DNA of 64,000 nt from an uncultured Allorhizobium sp. (GTDB taxonomy: Bacteria > Pseudomonadota > Alphaproteobacteria > Rhizobiales > Rhizobiaceae), in NCBI GenBank assembly GCA_958439205.1, contig OY288189.1:124001-188000 (forward strand), in the 5' to 3' direction. Within the stretch, counting starts at the first letter, position 1, and each line of letters starts with the position of its first letter. Positions 29,728 through 37,504 of this stretch are shown here, one piece after another. The notes beneath the pieces were generated by a model. It did not search any database. It was not told where the DNA came from and saw nothing but the letters and a program-made list of their open reading frames with translations. Made by a program: the position numbers and the translations under genes.

Positions 29728-30132
29728 TTACTTGACCGCGCTTTCAAACTCGTTGGCCGTGCCGGCGTCCTTGAGATAGGCAAGTGCCTTCTTGGAAGCT
29801 TCGACCAGCTTTGCAAACGTTGCCGTCTCATGGATGGCCATGTCGGACAGAACCTTGCGGTCGACTTCGATGCCAGCCTTGTTCAGGCCGTCGATGAAGC
29901 GGCCGTAGGTCAGGCCGTGTTCGCGGACAGCAGCGTTGATACGCTGGATCCACAGAGCGCGGAAGTTGCGCTTGTTGTTCTTGCGGTCGCGGTAAGCAAA
30001 CTGCTTCGAACGATCGACGGCAGCCTTTGCTGCGCGGATCGTGTTCTTGCGGCGGCCGTAGAAGCCCTTGGCCTGCTTGAATACCTTGTTGTGCTTGGCG
30101 CGGGAAGTTACGCCACGTTTTACGCGTGCCAT
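29728..30132 (-). CDS. rplT: 50S ribosomal protein L20
   Basis: The 134-residue L20, a 23S rRNA-binding assembly protein. It begins [33 protein letters not shown], the highly basic rRNA-binding extension, followed by the globular domain with [29 protein letters not shown]. It is 37 bases downstream of rpmI and co-transcribed with it. Unlike in E. coli, infC is not directly upstream but about 3.8 kb away on the same strand. The C-terminus is slightly longer than the 118-residue E. coli protein, as usual in this group. Confidence 0.98.
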   Translation of the reverse strand: MARVKRGVTSRAKHNKVFKQAKGFYGRRKNTIRAAKAAVDRSKQFAYRDRKNNKRNFRALWIQRINAAVREHGLTYGRFIDGLNKAGIEVDRKVLSDMAIHETATFAKLVEASKKALAYLKDAGTANEFESAVK

Positions 30133-30169
30133 GTCATGATCTCCTTAATTATCCAACAGCGATCGGGTC

Positions 30170-30373
30170 TCAGAGACCGTTCGGCAGGTAGTTCTTGATG
30201 ACCTTCTTGCCGTCAGGTTCAGCCAGAACCATCGTGCCGCGGGCATCGCGAATGAACTTGTTGGACCGCTTGATCATGCCGTGACGCTTGCCAGCAGCGG
30301 CCGCGAGGACCTTGCCGGAAGCCGTGATCTTGAACCGCTTTTTCGCGGAGGATTTCGTCTTCATCTTGGGCAT
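30170..30373 (-). CDS. rpmI: 50S ribosomal protein L35
   Basis: The 67-residue L35, starting [22 protein letters not shown] and ending IKNYLPNGL, with the basic [18 protein letters not shown] core. The start at 30373 gives standard length; the frame continues upstream without support. First gene of the rpmI-rplT operon. Its promoter should lie in the 155 bases before the histidine kinase stop; TTATAA at about 30477 on the complementary strand is a possible -10 element. Confidence 0.97.
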   Translation of the reverse strand: MPKMKTKSSAKKRFKITASGKVLAAAAGKRHGMIKRSNKFIRDARGTMVLAEPDGKKVIKNYLPNGL

Positions 30374-30528
30374 TTTGCTACTCCATTGTTCTTGTATCGA
30401 AACAGGCAGACGAATGCCCGTTTTCAAGCATAAAGAACGGCCACGGCATGCCCTGCCGGACCGTTCGGACGGGCGCTTATAACCGCAGACCCAAGAAAGC
30501 GCAACGGGTGGCCGAGGTGAATCTTCGA

Positions 30529-31851
30529 CTAGGCTGTCACGGGCAGGCGAAGGCTCACCTTCAAACCATCCGATGCCGCGCGTGAAAAGGCGATCGAGCC
30601 GCCATAGGCGTTGAGAATATCGGCCGTGATCGCAAGCCCGAGACCCGTGCCCTCATCCTCGCCGATATGGACCCCGCGTGTGGCAATCTCCGACAGCGCC
30701 TCCTCAGCGACCCCTGCCCCATCGTCTTCGACGTCGAGCCTGACACAGTCTTTCTCGCGCTCGGCCGTCACCCTGATTTCCGATCTTGCAAAGCGGGTGG
30801 CATTGTCGAGCACATTGCCCAGCGCCTCCGCAAGATCGGCCGGGTCCATGTCGACGGTCAGCTGCTCGTCCAGGTCGACATGCCATAACACGTCGCGTGC
30901 CGCGGTGACGGGTGCCAGAACCGAAATCAGCTTGCCAGTGAGCGAGGCAAGCCCGGTCTGCGCCATCTGCTCGACGCCGAGGCGTGCCGATTGCAGCTGC
31001 CGATCGGCACGCTGCCTGATGAGGTCGACCTGCTGGCGGATGAGCGTTTGCTCGCGCGGCGGCAAGTTGTCGGAGAGCTGCAGCAGAACCGTCAGCGGGG
31101 TTTTTAGCCCGTGCGCCAGATCACTCGCCCGCGCACGGGCCCGCTCGACCGCCGTTTCGCGCTCCTTCAGCAAACCATTCAACTCGCTGACGAGCGGGCG
31201 CAGCTCCGTCGGCCCGGCGCTGGGCAGCTGGTCGGTCCGGCCGGATCGCACCAGCGCCAGGCCATTCTGCAGCCTGGAGAGTGGCGCAAGCCCGATGCCG
31301 ATCTGCATGAAGGCGGCGGCGAGAAGCACTGCCGCCGTCAGGACGAGCATGATCGTCATCGCACCATGATATTGCGAGATCGCGTCGTCGATGACCCTGC
31401 GGTCGAAAGCGGCAAGCAGCGTCAAAGGCCGCGTGGCATCGGGATTTTCGATTTCGATCTGCCGCAGCTGGACCAGCAATGGCTCGCCATCGGGGCCGAC
31501 CCCCTCGCGAAAGCCATAGGGTCCATCCAGGAGACCCTCCGGCTCAAGCTCGATGTCCCAGAGCGAGCGCGAGCGGAAGACCACGCCATCCTCGGCCACG
31601 ATCTCCCAGTATAGCCCGCTTCCCGGCAGTTCGAACCTCGGATCTCCAGGCTCGTTTTTCATCAGGGCCTTTGCACCCTGAAACTCAACGCCCGCCGCAA
31701 GCTGGTCGATGATAGCCGACATGTCCGCCCGGTAGCGGTCGGCGACGTAATTGGAGAAGATTCGACTGAGGCCGGATGCAACCAGGAGCAGGATGAAAGC
31801 AATCGCCAGAACGGCTCCAATAAAGAGACGCAGGCGCAGAGACTGTGTCAT
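30529..31851 (-). CDS. Sensor histidine kinase
   Basis: A 440-residue inner-membrane kinase. TM1 lies at about residues 9-30 and TM2 at 164-186, enclosing a periplasmic domain of about 135 residues with no cysteines. A HAMP-like region follows. The phospho-acceptor is His247 in [13 protein letters not shown]; the ATPase domain has the N box ([14 protein letters not shown]), G1 (DDGAGV) and G2 (EGTGLGLAI). The ATG overlaps the stop of the response regulator gene, so the two are coupled. Upstream genes encode secreted Asp-rich proteins, one with a PepSY domain, the probable target or input of the system, as in PhoQ/QseC-like systems. Confidence 0.94.
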   Translation of the reverse strand: MTQSLRLRLFIGAVLAIAFILLLVASGLSRIFSNYVADRYRADMSAIIDQLAAGVEFQGAKALMKNEPGDPRFELPGSGLYWEIVAEDGVVFRSRSLWDIELEPEGLLDGPYGFREGVGPDGEPLLVQLRQIEIENPDATRPLTLLAAFDRRVIDDAISQYHGAMTIMLVLTAAVLLAAAFMQIGIGLAPLSRLQNGLALVRSGRTDQLPSAGPTELRPLVSELNGLLKERETAVERARARASDLAHGLKTPLTVLLQLSDNLPPREQTLIRQQVDLIRQRADRQLQSARLGVEQMAQTGLASLTGKLISVLAPVTAARDVLWHVDLDEQLTVDMDPADLAEALGNVLDNATRFARSEIRVTAEREKDCVRLDVEDDGAGVAEEALSEIATRGVHIGEDEGTGLGLAITADILNAYGGSIAFSRAASDGLKVSLRLPVTA

Positions 31852-32516
31852 GCCCCCTCGCCGGCCAGCGTGTAGCCAAAGCCACGACGGGTCGCGATCG
31901 CCGACGGGTGGGTCTTGCGGCGAATGCGGGCGACCATGGCCTCCACCGCATTCTTGCCGGCATCGTCGTCGCGGCCCTGAACCTGCCTGGCAATCTCCAG
32001 CGGATCGAAGACGCGGTTCGGTTCGGCAATCAGCATGGTGAGAAGACGAAATTCCAGCGGCGTCAGCTCGATTGGTCGCTCATCATAGGTGACACGCCGC
32101 GTGCTCTCGTCCAGTACGAAGCCGCCGCCTGCTGCGGCCGATGTCCGGGATTTGCCGCCTGCGCGCCGAAGCAGCGCCTTCAGGCGCGCAATCAGCTCTT
32201 CGCTGCGGAAAGGCTTGGGCAGATAGTCGTCGGCACCCGCATCGAAGCCATCGACACGCTCCATCCAGGAACCGCGTGCCGTCAGGACCAGGATCGGTGT
32301 TTCAACCCCCGTTGCCCGCCAGCGCTTCAGGATCGACAGGCCATCCATGCCCGGCAGGCCCAGATCGAGGATGATGGCGCCGTAATCGCCTGTCTCCCCT
32401 TCCGCCCAGACATCCGGTCCCGTTGTCCGGTGATCGACGATGAACCCCTCAAGCTCGAGCTTGGTGCGGGTATGGTCCGCAATGGTCTGATCGTCCTCAG
32501 CGAGCAGAATGCGCAT
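31848..32516 (-). CDS. OmpR/PhoB-family response regulator
   Basis: A 222-residue regulator. The receiver domain has acidic residues E7-D8-D9, phospho-acceptor Asp51 in IILDLGLPGMDGL, the conserved Thr in VLTARG and Lys in PKPF. The C-terminal winged helix (ELTPLEFRLLTMLIAEPNRVF, then VEAMVARIRRKTHPSAIATRRGFGYTL) is of OmpR type. The operon order is two Asp-rich proteins, this regulator, then the kinase. Direct repeats upstream of the first gene (33825-33841) may be its own binding site. Confidence 0.95.
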   Translation of the reverse strand: MRILLAEDDQTIADHTRTKLELEGFIVDHRTTGPDVWAEGETGDYGAIILDLGLPGMDGLSILKRWRATGVETPILVLTARGSWMERVDGFDAGADDYLPKPFRSEELIARLKALLRRAGGKSRTSAAAGGGFVLDESTRRVTYDERPIELTPLEFRLLTMLIAEPNRVFDPLEIARQVQGRDDDAGKNAVEAMVARIRRKTHPSAIATRRGFGYTLAGEGA

Positions 32517-32519
32517 GTT

Positions 32520-33029
32520 TCACCATCCGAAGAGATTGAGCTTACGCCCGGTCGCGGCTTCAAGCTTGATTGTCCGGACGCGGGAACCGCTCTGGACCTT
32601 CAAAGTATAGTAGGGAGCACGGGCCTTCAGGTTGAGATCGACGGATATCACCCTTCCGCCGCCGTGATCATCGACGCGCTTCAGAATTTCGCGCAGCGGC
32701 AGGATGCGTCCCTCATCCACCGCATCACGGGCTTTCTGGTGATCCCGGCGACTTCCGGATTTGCCGGAATCGTCGTCGTCGTCATCCTTATCATCGTCGT
32801 CGTCATCATCGTCTCTGTCGCGGCCACCGCCGTCGTCATCGTCATCATCATCATCGTCGTCGCGGTCAGAGCCACCGCCGCCGCTCCCGCTGTTGTCGTC
32901 ACCACCGTCGTCGTCCCCACCACTGTCGCTATCGCGGTCGCCGCCATCCTTGGCCAAAGCGCTGCCCACCGGCAAAATGCCGGGGCTCAGAATGCCCAAG
33001 AGTGCAATCAAGAAAAGACGACGGTCCAT
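32520..33029 (-). CDS. Secreted Asp-rich PepSY-domain protein
   Basis: A 169-residue exported protein. A signal peptide (MDRRLFLIALLGILSPGI, cut near ALA) is followed by an acidic low-complexity region at about residues 28-90, made of Asp, Gly and Ser with runs of up to ten Asp. The C-terminal 75 residues form a PepSY domain (ARDAVDEGRILPLREILKRV through YTLKVQSGSRVRTIKLEAATG). PepSY proteins regulate proteases or act as sensor accessories in the periplasm. The stop is 3 bases from the response regulator. An upstream TTG is possible, but ATG 33029 opens the signal peptide. The Asp tract is encoded by a GAY triplet repeat. Confidence 0.85.
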   Translation of the reverse strand: MDRRLFLIALLGILSPGILPVGSALAKDGGDRDSDSGGDDDGGDDNSGSGGGGSDRDDDDDDDDDDGGGRDRDDDDDDDDKDDDDDDSGKSGSRRDHQKARDAVDEGRILPLREILKRVDDHGGGRVISVDLNLKARAPYYTLKVQSGSRVRTIKLEAATGRKLNLFGW

Positions 33030-33097
33030 GGTGGCTCGATCAATGTTCAAGTGAGAGTAGCGTGGCCGGCCGCCGCAGCCAACAGAAGAAAAGCTAT

Positions 33098-33123
33098 CCC
33101 CGTCCGGTGGGGGCCGGACGGGG
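33098..33123 (-). terminator. Hairpin between the two Asp-rich genes
   Basis: Perfect 10-bp stem CCCCGTCCGG / CCGGACGGGG around TGGGGG. On the minus strand ATAGCTTTTCTTC follows. Likely a partial terminator or attenuator that lowers expression of the downstream PepSY/regulator/kinase genes relative to the first gene. Confidence 0.6.
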
Positions 33124-33176
33124 CGAAACGGATCGAAATTACCCGCGGCGGCTCGGGCTTCGCCGTTCCGGTTCGA

Positions 33177-33743
33177 TTACGGTGCGGGGATGACGGTGAC
33201 GCCCGTCAACGTTCCCTTCGGCGCCCGAAGCTTGATTTCTGTCTGGCCATGCTCCTGCTCGACCTCAAAGCCAAGGCGCTTGCCATTCTGGTCGACCGGG
33301 ACCATCGAGCCGCTGAGCAGTCCGGACAGCTGGTTTTCGTTGACGATCAGGCGAATTTCATCGCGGTCACCGCCACGGCCTCGGCCGTTGTCATCATCGT
33401 CGTCGTCGACGGAATCATCGTCATCATCATCGCCACCACGACCCCGACCGCGACCACGGCTGTCGTCATCGTCATCATCGTCGTCGTCGCTGCTGCTGCT
33501 GCGATCCCGGCCCGAGCTGTCGTCGTCGCTGTCGTCACGATCGCTGTCACTGTCGCGACCGCTGTCGTCGCTTTCGCTGCCGCTGTCGTCATCACCATCG
33601 TCGTCGCCACCGCGGGCCTGAGCCTCATCGGAAACGAGCGCTGCGAGAGAACCGGGGAGCATGGCGCCCAGCGTCGGAACGAAGGTGATTGCGATCAATG
33701 CGGTGCTGGATACCAGCAGTGCGCGGCGAAGGAGCTTGGTCAT
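33177..33743 (-). CDS. Secreted Asp/Ser/Gly-rich protein
   Basis: A 188-residue protein with excellent ribosome binding site (GGAGGAAATCTG before the ATG at 33743). A signal peptide of about 40 residues (RRALLVSSTALIAITFVPTLG) is followed by an acidic low-complexity region at about residues 48-130 (Asp runs mixed with Ser, Arg and Gly), and then a 60-residue folded-looking tail: EIRLIVNENQLSGLLSGSMVPV to LRAPKGTLTGVTVIPAP. The tail is not recognised. It is the first gene of the set with the PepSY protein, the regulator and the kinase. A calcium- or metal-binding periplasmic role is plausible from composition only. Confidence 0.78.
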   Translation of the reverse strand: MTKLLRRALLVSSTALIAITFVPTLGAMLPGSLAALVSDEAQARGGDDDGDDDSGSESDDSGRDSDSDRDDSDDDSSGRDRSSSSDDDDDDDDDSRGRGRGRGGDDDDDDSVDDDDDDNGRGRGGDRDEIRLIVNENQLSGLLSGSMVPVDQNGKRLGFEVEQEHGQTEIKLRAPKGTLTGVTVIPAP

Positions 33744-33824
33744 CAGATTTCCTCCAGAAGGGTCTCGATGTGTTTCGATGGGAGGATCATGCACCAAGCC
33801 CGCTGACAAAGCGGCCCGCGCCGT

Positions 33825-33841
33825 TGTCAGGAATCTGTCAG
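33825..33841. promoter_or_regulatory. Direct repeats upstream of the Asp-rich operon, OmpR/PhoB-type
   Basis: On the minus strand CTGACA-N5-CTGACA, that is, two 6-base repeats at 11-base spacing, one helical turn, as OmpR/PhoB-family regulators prefer. They lie about 85 bases upstream of the first Asp-rich gene. Confidence 0.45.
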
Positions 33842-33894
33842 CTAAGAGGCCCCTCGTGGGGGTGGGTATCGGAGGCGGGATAAAGCTACAAAAC

Positions 33895-33924
33895 GAAAAA
33901 AGCCGCCCCGAAGGGCGGCCCTTT
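33895..33924 (-). terminator. infC terminator
   Basis: Stem GCCGCCC / GGGCGGC with a CGAA loop. On the minus strand it runs into a stretch of six T just downstream of the infC stop. Confidence 0.88.
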
Positions 33925-33946
33925 GAACGTCACGCTCGTCTTCAGC

Positions 33947-34483
33947 TCACTTCGGAGCGAGAACCATCATCATCTGACGGCCTTCGAGCTTCGGCTCGGC
34001 TTCGACCTTGGCGATGCCGAGTGTGTCTTCCTTGACCTGAAGCAGAAGCTTCATACCGAGTTCCTGGTGGGCCATTTCGCGGCCACGGAACTTCAGGGTC
34101 ACCTTGACCTTGTCGCCCTCTTCGAAGAAGCGGTTCATCGCCTTCATCTTCACCTCATAATCATGGGTGTCGATGTTGGGGCGCATCTTGATTTCCTTGA
34201 CCTCGACGATCTTCTGCTTCTTGCGCGCTTCAGCCGCCTTCTTCTGGTTGGCGTATTTCAGCTTGCCAAGGTCGAGGATCTTGCAGACCGGAGGCTCGGC
34301 ATTCGGCGAAATCTCGACCAGATCGAGCCCGGCTTCTTCCGCCATGCGCAACGCCTGATCCGTCGCGATGACACCGAGGTTCACGCCCTCTTCATTGATC
34401 AGCTGGACTTTCGGAATGCGGATTTCACGGTTGGAGCGCGGCCCGTCCTTCACGGGGGCATCGGTCTTGAACGGTCTGCGAAT
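33947..34483 (-). CDS. infC: Translation initiation factor IF-3, starting at ATT
   Basis: IF3 binds the 30S subunit and checks the start codon and initiator tRNA. The N-terminal domain ([44 protein letters not shown]) and C-terminal domain ([21 protein letters not shown]) are complete. I place the start at a rare ATT at 34483: GAGGAG lies 9 bases ahead, and the product of 178 residues beginning (M)[21 protein letters not shown] has family length. The next in-frame ATG options give a long N-terminal tail without a ribosome binding site. ATT initiation lets IF3 regulate its own synthesis, as known in E. coli. Confidence 0.93.
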   Translation of the reverse strand: MRRPFKTDAPVKDGPRSNREIRIPKVQLINEEGVNLGVIATDQALRMAEEAGLDLVEISPNAEPPVCKILDLGKLKYANQKKAAEARKKQKIVEVKEIKMRPNIDTHDYEVKMKAMNRFFEEGDKVKVTLKFRGREMAHQELGMKLLLQVKEDTLGIAKVEAEPKLEGRQMMMVLAPK

Positions 34484-34496
34484 GGTCGTATTCTCC
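34481..34496 (-). promoter_or_regulatory. infC ribosome binding site and ATT start
   Basis: Read on the minus strand: GAGGAG, nine bases (AATACGACC), then ATT. This purine-rich box decides the start codon choice for infC. Confidence 0.8.
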
Positions 34497-34660
34497 TCAA
34501 ACAATTTCGGAATGTCGCAGCGTTTCCCCGCGCGCATCCGCGTCAAAGGGCTATGTGATATCTGCGACGGCAGTGTCAATAGCATGCTTCCGAAAGAAAA
34601 TCACCTGTTGTCGGTGAGTTCCTGAATGTGTTTTACAACCGTCGACAAAAGGAGCACGCA

Positions 34661-35455
34661 ATGACCGACAGGGCCAACATCCTCAGACAGACCACGATCA
34701 CCGTCGGAGCCGCCGAGATGGTGCGCGACATCGCAGTGATCACCCGTCTCGGCACGGATGCTGATCGTCCGGCTCTCGTCTGGCTCGGCGGCTATCGCTC
34801 CGACATGTCGGGCACCAAGGCGATCGAGATGGATGCGCTGGCCGCAGAACAGGGCCTATCGGCCATTCGCTTCGACTATTCCGGCCACGGCGTGTCGGGC
34901 GGGGATTTCGCCAAAGGCACCATTTCGCGCTGGACCGAGGAGGCGCTCGCCGTCATCGCGGCAACAGGCGTCAACAAAGTCGTCCTGATCGGCTCGTCCA
35001 TGGGTGGCTGGATTGCGCTGCGCGTCATTCAGGAGGCGCGCCGCCTCAATCTACCCTTTAAGGTCGACGGCCTAGTGCTGATCGCACCGGCGCCGGACTT
35101 CACGTCCGAACTCATCGAACCCAGCCTGACGGAGGCTGAACGGCAGTCGCTTGCCGAACGCGGCTATTTCGAGGAACCGTCCGAGTATAGCCCGGAGCCG
35201 AACATCTTCACCCGCGCACTCATGGAAGACGGGAATGACAACCGGGTGCTGACGGGGCTGATCGAGACGGGCTGCCCTGTGCATATCCTGCAGGGCATGA
35301 AAGACCCGGATGTGCCGCATCAGCACGCCTTGAAGCTTATGGAATTCCTGCCGCTGGACGATGTCGTGCTGACCCTGATTCGCGATGGAGACCACCGCCT
35401 GTCGCGCCCGGAGGATGTCGCCCGCATGAAAGCGGCCATCCTCTCGATGCTCTGA
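34661..35455 (+). CDS. Alpha/beta hydrolase
   Basis: A 264-residue serine hydrolase. The nucleophile elbow is GSSMGG (LIGSSMGGWIALRV, about residue 108), the oxyanion region is LVWLGGYRSDMSGTKA, and the acid and His come in LQGMKDPDVPHQHAL and LIRDGDHRLSRPED. RFDYSGHGVSGGDF is typical of the palmitoyl-protein thioesterase ABHD10-like/BioH-like group. The start at 34661 has AAAGGAG; the earlier frame start lacks one. It is divergent from infC, probably monocistronic. Substrate unknown. Confidence 0.9.
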   Translation: MTDRANILRQTTITVGAAEMVRDIAVITRLGTDADRPALVWLGGYRSDMSGTKAIEMDALAAEQGLSAIRFDYSGHGVSGGDFAKGTISRWTEEALAVIAATGVNKVVLIGSSMGGWIALRVIQEARRLNLPFKVDGLVLIAPAPDFTSELIEPSLTEAERQSLAERGYFEEPSEYSPEPNIFTRALMEDGNDNRVLTGLIETGCPVHILQGMKDPDVPHQHALKLMEFLPLDDVVLTLIRDGDHRLSRPEDVARMKAAILSML

Positions 35456-35596
35456 ATATCACGGGTTTTCGATATCTTGCCCTTCCTTGGGAACCGATTC
35501 TCTTTCCGAGGGTTCGAACTGTCGCATTTTAACCATAGCGGATGAATTGCGTGGGTGAGCACCGCCCACGGCGTTGACTCATGTCCTCCTGCAATC

Positions 35597-35611
35597 TTAA
35601 CGTTTTGTTAA
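35597..35611. promoter_or_regulatory. CtrA-box-like sequence
   Basis: TTAACGTTTTGTTAA fits the TTAA-N7-TTAA half-site pair of the alphaproteobacterial cell-cycle regulator CtrA. It ends 19 bases before the ATG of the BTLCP gene, so CtrA would overlap the transcription start. Confidence 0.5.
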
Positions 35612-35630
35612 GGATACAGGGGACGTGTTC

Positions 35631-36248
35631 ATGACGAACGGCTCGCGCGCCATCAAGGCGCTCATCATCGCAGTTGCGGTTCTTGCGCCTGCTCATGCGG
35701 GCTTCTCGGCGCCGCAGTCGCTGCGATCGATGATCACCGGCAACGTCACCTCCCAGCCCATCGGCCACTACGAATTCTGCAAGGCCCTTCCGCAGGAATG
35801 CGCCCTGCGCAACCGCCCCTCGACGCCGCCGAAGGTCACCGATCATGGCTGGGGCGTGGTGCAAGACATCAATGCCAGCGTCAACCATGCCATCGTGCCG
35901 ATGACGGATGCGGAGATCTACGGCCACGAGGAAGTCTGGGCCTATCCCGTCGATCTCGGCGATTGCGAAGATTTTGTCCTGCTCAAGCGCAAGAAGCTGA
36001 TGGAAGCCGGTTTTTCGGCCGCTGACCTCCTGATCACCGTCGTCCGCAAGCCGGATGGCGAGGGGCATGCGGTGCTGACAGTTCGCACCCAGTCCGGCGA
36101 CTTCGTGCTCGACAACCTCAATGACGAGGTCAAGCTCTGGACCGAGACGCGCTACGCCTTCCTCAAGCGCCAGTCGTCGACCGACAGCGGCCGCTGGGTC
36201 ACCATCGAGAACGGCACGTCCGACGTGCTCGTCGGCGCGCTGCAGTAA
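35631..36248 (+). CDS. Bacterial transglutaminase-like cysteine peptidase (BTLCP)
   Basis: A 205-residue exported protein of the BTLCP family. After a signal peptide (IKALIIAVAVLAPAHAGFSA) the papain-like triad is present: Cys in DLGDCEDFVLLKRKKL (about residue 116), His in GEGHAVLTVRT and Asp in FVLDNLND. It probably acts in the periplasm on proteins; related LapG cleaves surface adhesins, but LapD/LapA partners are not seen here. The start at 35631 follows CAGGGGACGTGTTC. A CtrA-like box lies immediately upstream. It is convergent with an MFS gene. Confidence 0.92.
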   Translation: MTNGSRAIKALIIAVAVLAPAHAGFSAPQSLRSMITGNVTSQPIGHYEFCKALPQECALRNRPSTPPKVTDHGWGVVQDINASVNHAIVPMTDAEIYGHEEVWAYPVDLGDCEDFVLLKRKKLMEAGFSAADLLITVVRKPDGEGHAVLTVRTQSGDFVLDNLNDEVKLWTETRYAFLKRQSSTDSGRWVTIENGTSDVLVGALQ

Positions 36249-36257
36249 TCCAAGCTT

Positions 36258-37427
36258 TCACCGTCGGGTGAGCGCCAGCGTCGCGACAACAGCGACGCCG
36301 GATACCGCAATGAGCGCGCCAAGCGCGGCAGACGGTCCCAGCGCTTCGTTCAGCCAGATCACCGAGACAGGCGCGATCGCCGAGGCAATGATCCTCGCGG
36401 ATGCGAGCGAACCCATGGTCCGCCCATAACCTGCCGTGCCGAAATAATGCAGCGGCAGCACGCCACGGACGATAGACGTCAATCCCTGCCCCGCACCGTA
36501 GAAGACCGCAAAGGCGATGGCGAAGCCGGCGAGCGGTGCCCAGAGCGCACCGGCCAGCAAAACCATGCCGAGTGCCATGGCGCAGGCTGCGATGATCGCC
36601 GTCAGCGGCGGAGCAAAAAGGTTGCGCCGCGCATATTCAACCAGGCGTGCCGTCACCTGGCTCGGGCCGATGAGGCTGCCGGCCAGTGTCGCCATCGCAG
36701 TCGCGTAGCCGAGATCGCGCATCAGGACGAGAAGCGTGGCACCGACCGCAGACATGACAAACCCGCCGGCCGCGAAGGCCGTCGCCATCAGCACCATCCG
36801 ACGCCTGCGCTCTCTGTCGGGTGTCACTTCTGCGCTCGGCTCTTCGACACGGGCAGCCTCCGGCTCATTGATCCGAGCCCGCGGCAAAGCGAGATGGATG
36901 GGCAGAGCAATCAGAAGGTTCATGGCCGCGAGGACGAGATAGACATCGCGCCAGTCCATCCAGGTGAGCAACCACTGCAGGAGCGGCCAGAAGACCGTGG
37001 AGGCAAAGCCCGCGATCAGCGTCACCAGCGTTATATGGGCGCGGGCCTCGCGTCCGTGGCTCTGGGCAAGGGCCGCAAAGCCCGCATCATACTGGACCGC
37101 CAAGGCAACAAACTCGGCCACCAGCGTGATTGCGGCAAACTGCCAGGCATTCTGCATGACGGCAAACAGGGCGAGCGAGACAGTGGCCGCGATCGAGCCT
37201 AGGCAGAGGATCAATCGCGCCCCGAAGCGATCGACGAGACGACCCAGGACCGGGGCTGCCACAGCACCCGCGAGCAGCCCGAAGGAGAAGACACCGAAGA
37301 CATAAGCCTGCCCCCAACCGAATTCGCGGGCGATCTCGGGGGCAAGCACGGAGAAGGAATAGTAGAGCGTCCCGTAACCGATGGTCATGGTGACGCCCAG
37401 ACCGATGGTCGCGGGAGAGGCTTTCAT
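36258..37427 (-). CDS. MFS transporter
   Basis: A 389-residue major facilitator with 12 predicted segments. The loop after TM2 carries GRLVDRFGARL, the MFS signature, and a cytoplasmic central loop with EPSAEVTPDRERRRR separates the halves. It resembles the monocarboxylate/oxalate-formate-like subgroup (opening GVTMTIGYGTLYYSFSVLAPEIAREFGWG). The substrate is unknown. It lies 77 bases downstream of mbfA on the same strand, but a functional link is not evident. It meets the BTLCP gene tail to tail. Confidence 0.9.
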   Translation of the reverse strand: MKASPATIGLGVTMTIGYGTLYYSFSVLAPEIAREFGWGQAYVFGVFSFGLLAGAVAAPVLGRLVDRFGARLILCLGSIAATVSLALFAVMQNAWQFAAITLVAEFVALAVQYDAGFAALAQSHGREARAHITLVTLIAGFASTVFWPLLQWLLTWMDWRDVYLVLAAMNLLIALPIHLALPRARINEPEAARVEEPSAEVTPDRERRRRMVLMATAFAAGGFVMSAVGATLLVLMRDLGYATAMATLAGSLIGPSQVTARLVEYARRNLFAPPLTAIIAACAMALGMVLLAGALWAPLAGFAIAFAVFYGAGQGLTSIVRGVLPLHYFGTAGYGRTMGSLASARIIASAIAPVSVIWLNEALGPSAALGALIAVSGVAVVATLALTRR

Positions 37428-37504
37428 GGATGCGCCATAATGCGTTTCGATGATCGCCAGATGACAGTCCTGGACGAGGCTCCGTCAAGCCTCGCTTTTG
37501 CCCT

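Noticed and set aside
32580..33620. Repeat array resembling CRISPR or a microsatellite locus
   Set aside because: The repeats are triplets within coding sequence for Asp tracts, with no spacer-repeat structure and no cas genes.
31845..33806. A 653-codon plus-strand frame with Ile/Val repeats
   Set aside because: It is antisense to the response regulator and the two Asp-rich genes. The Ile/Val repeats are the complement of the GAY (Asp) triplets; the minus-strand genes have signal peptides, ribosome binding sites and a PepSY domain.
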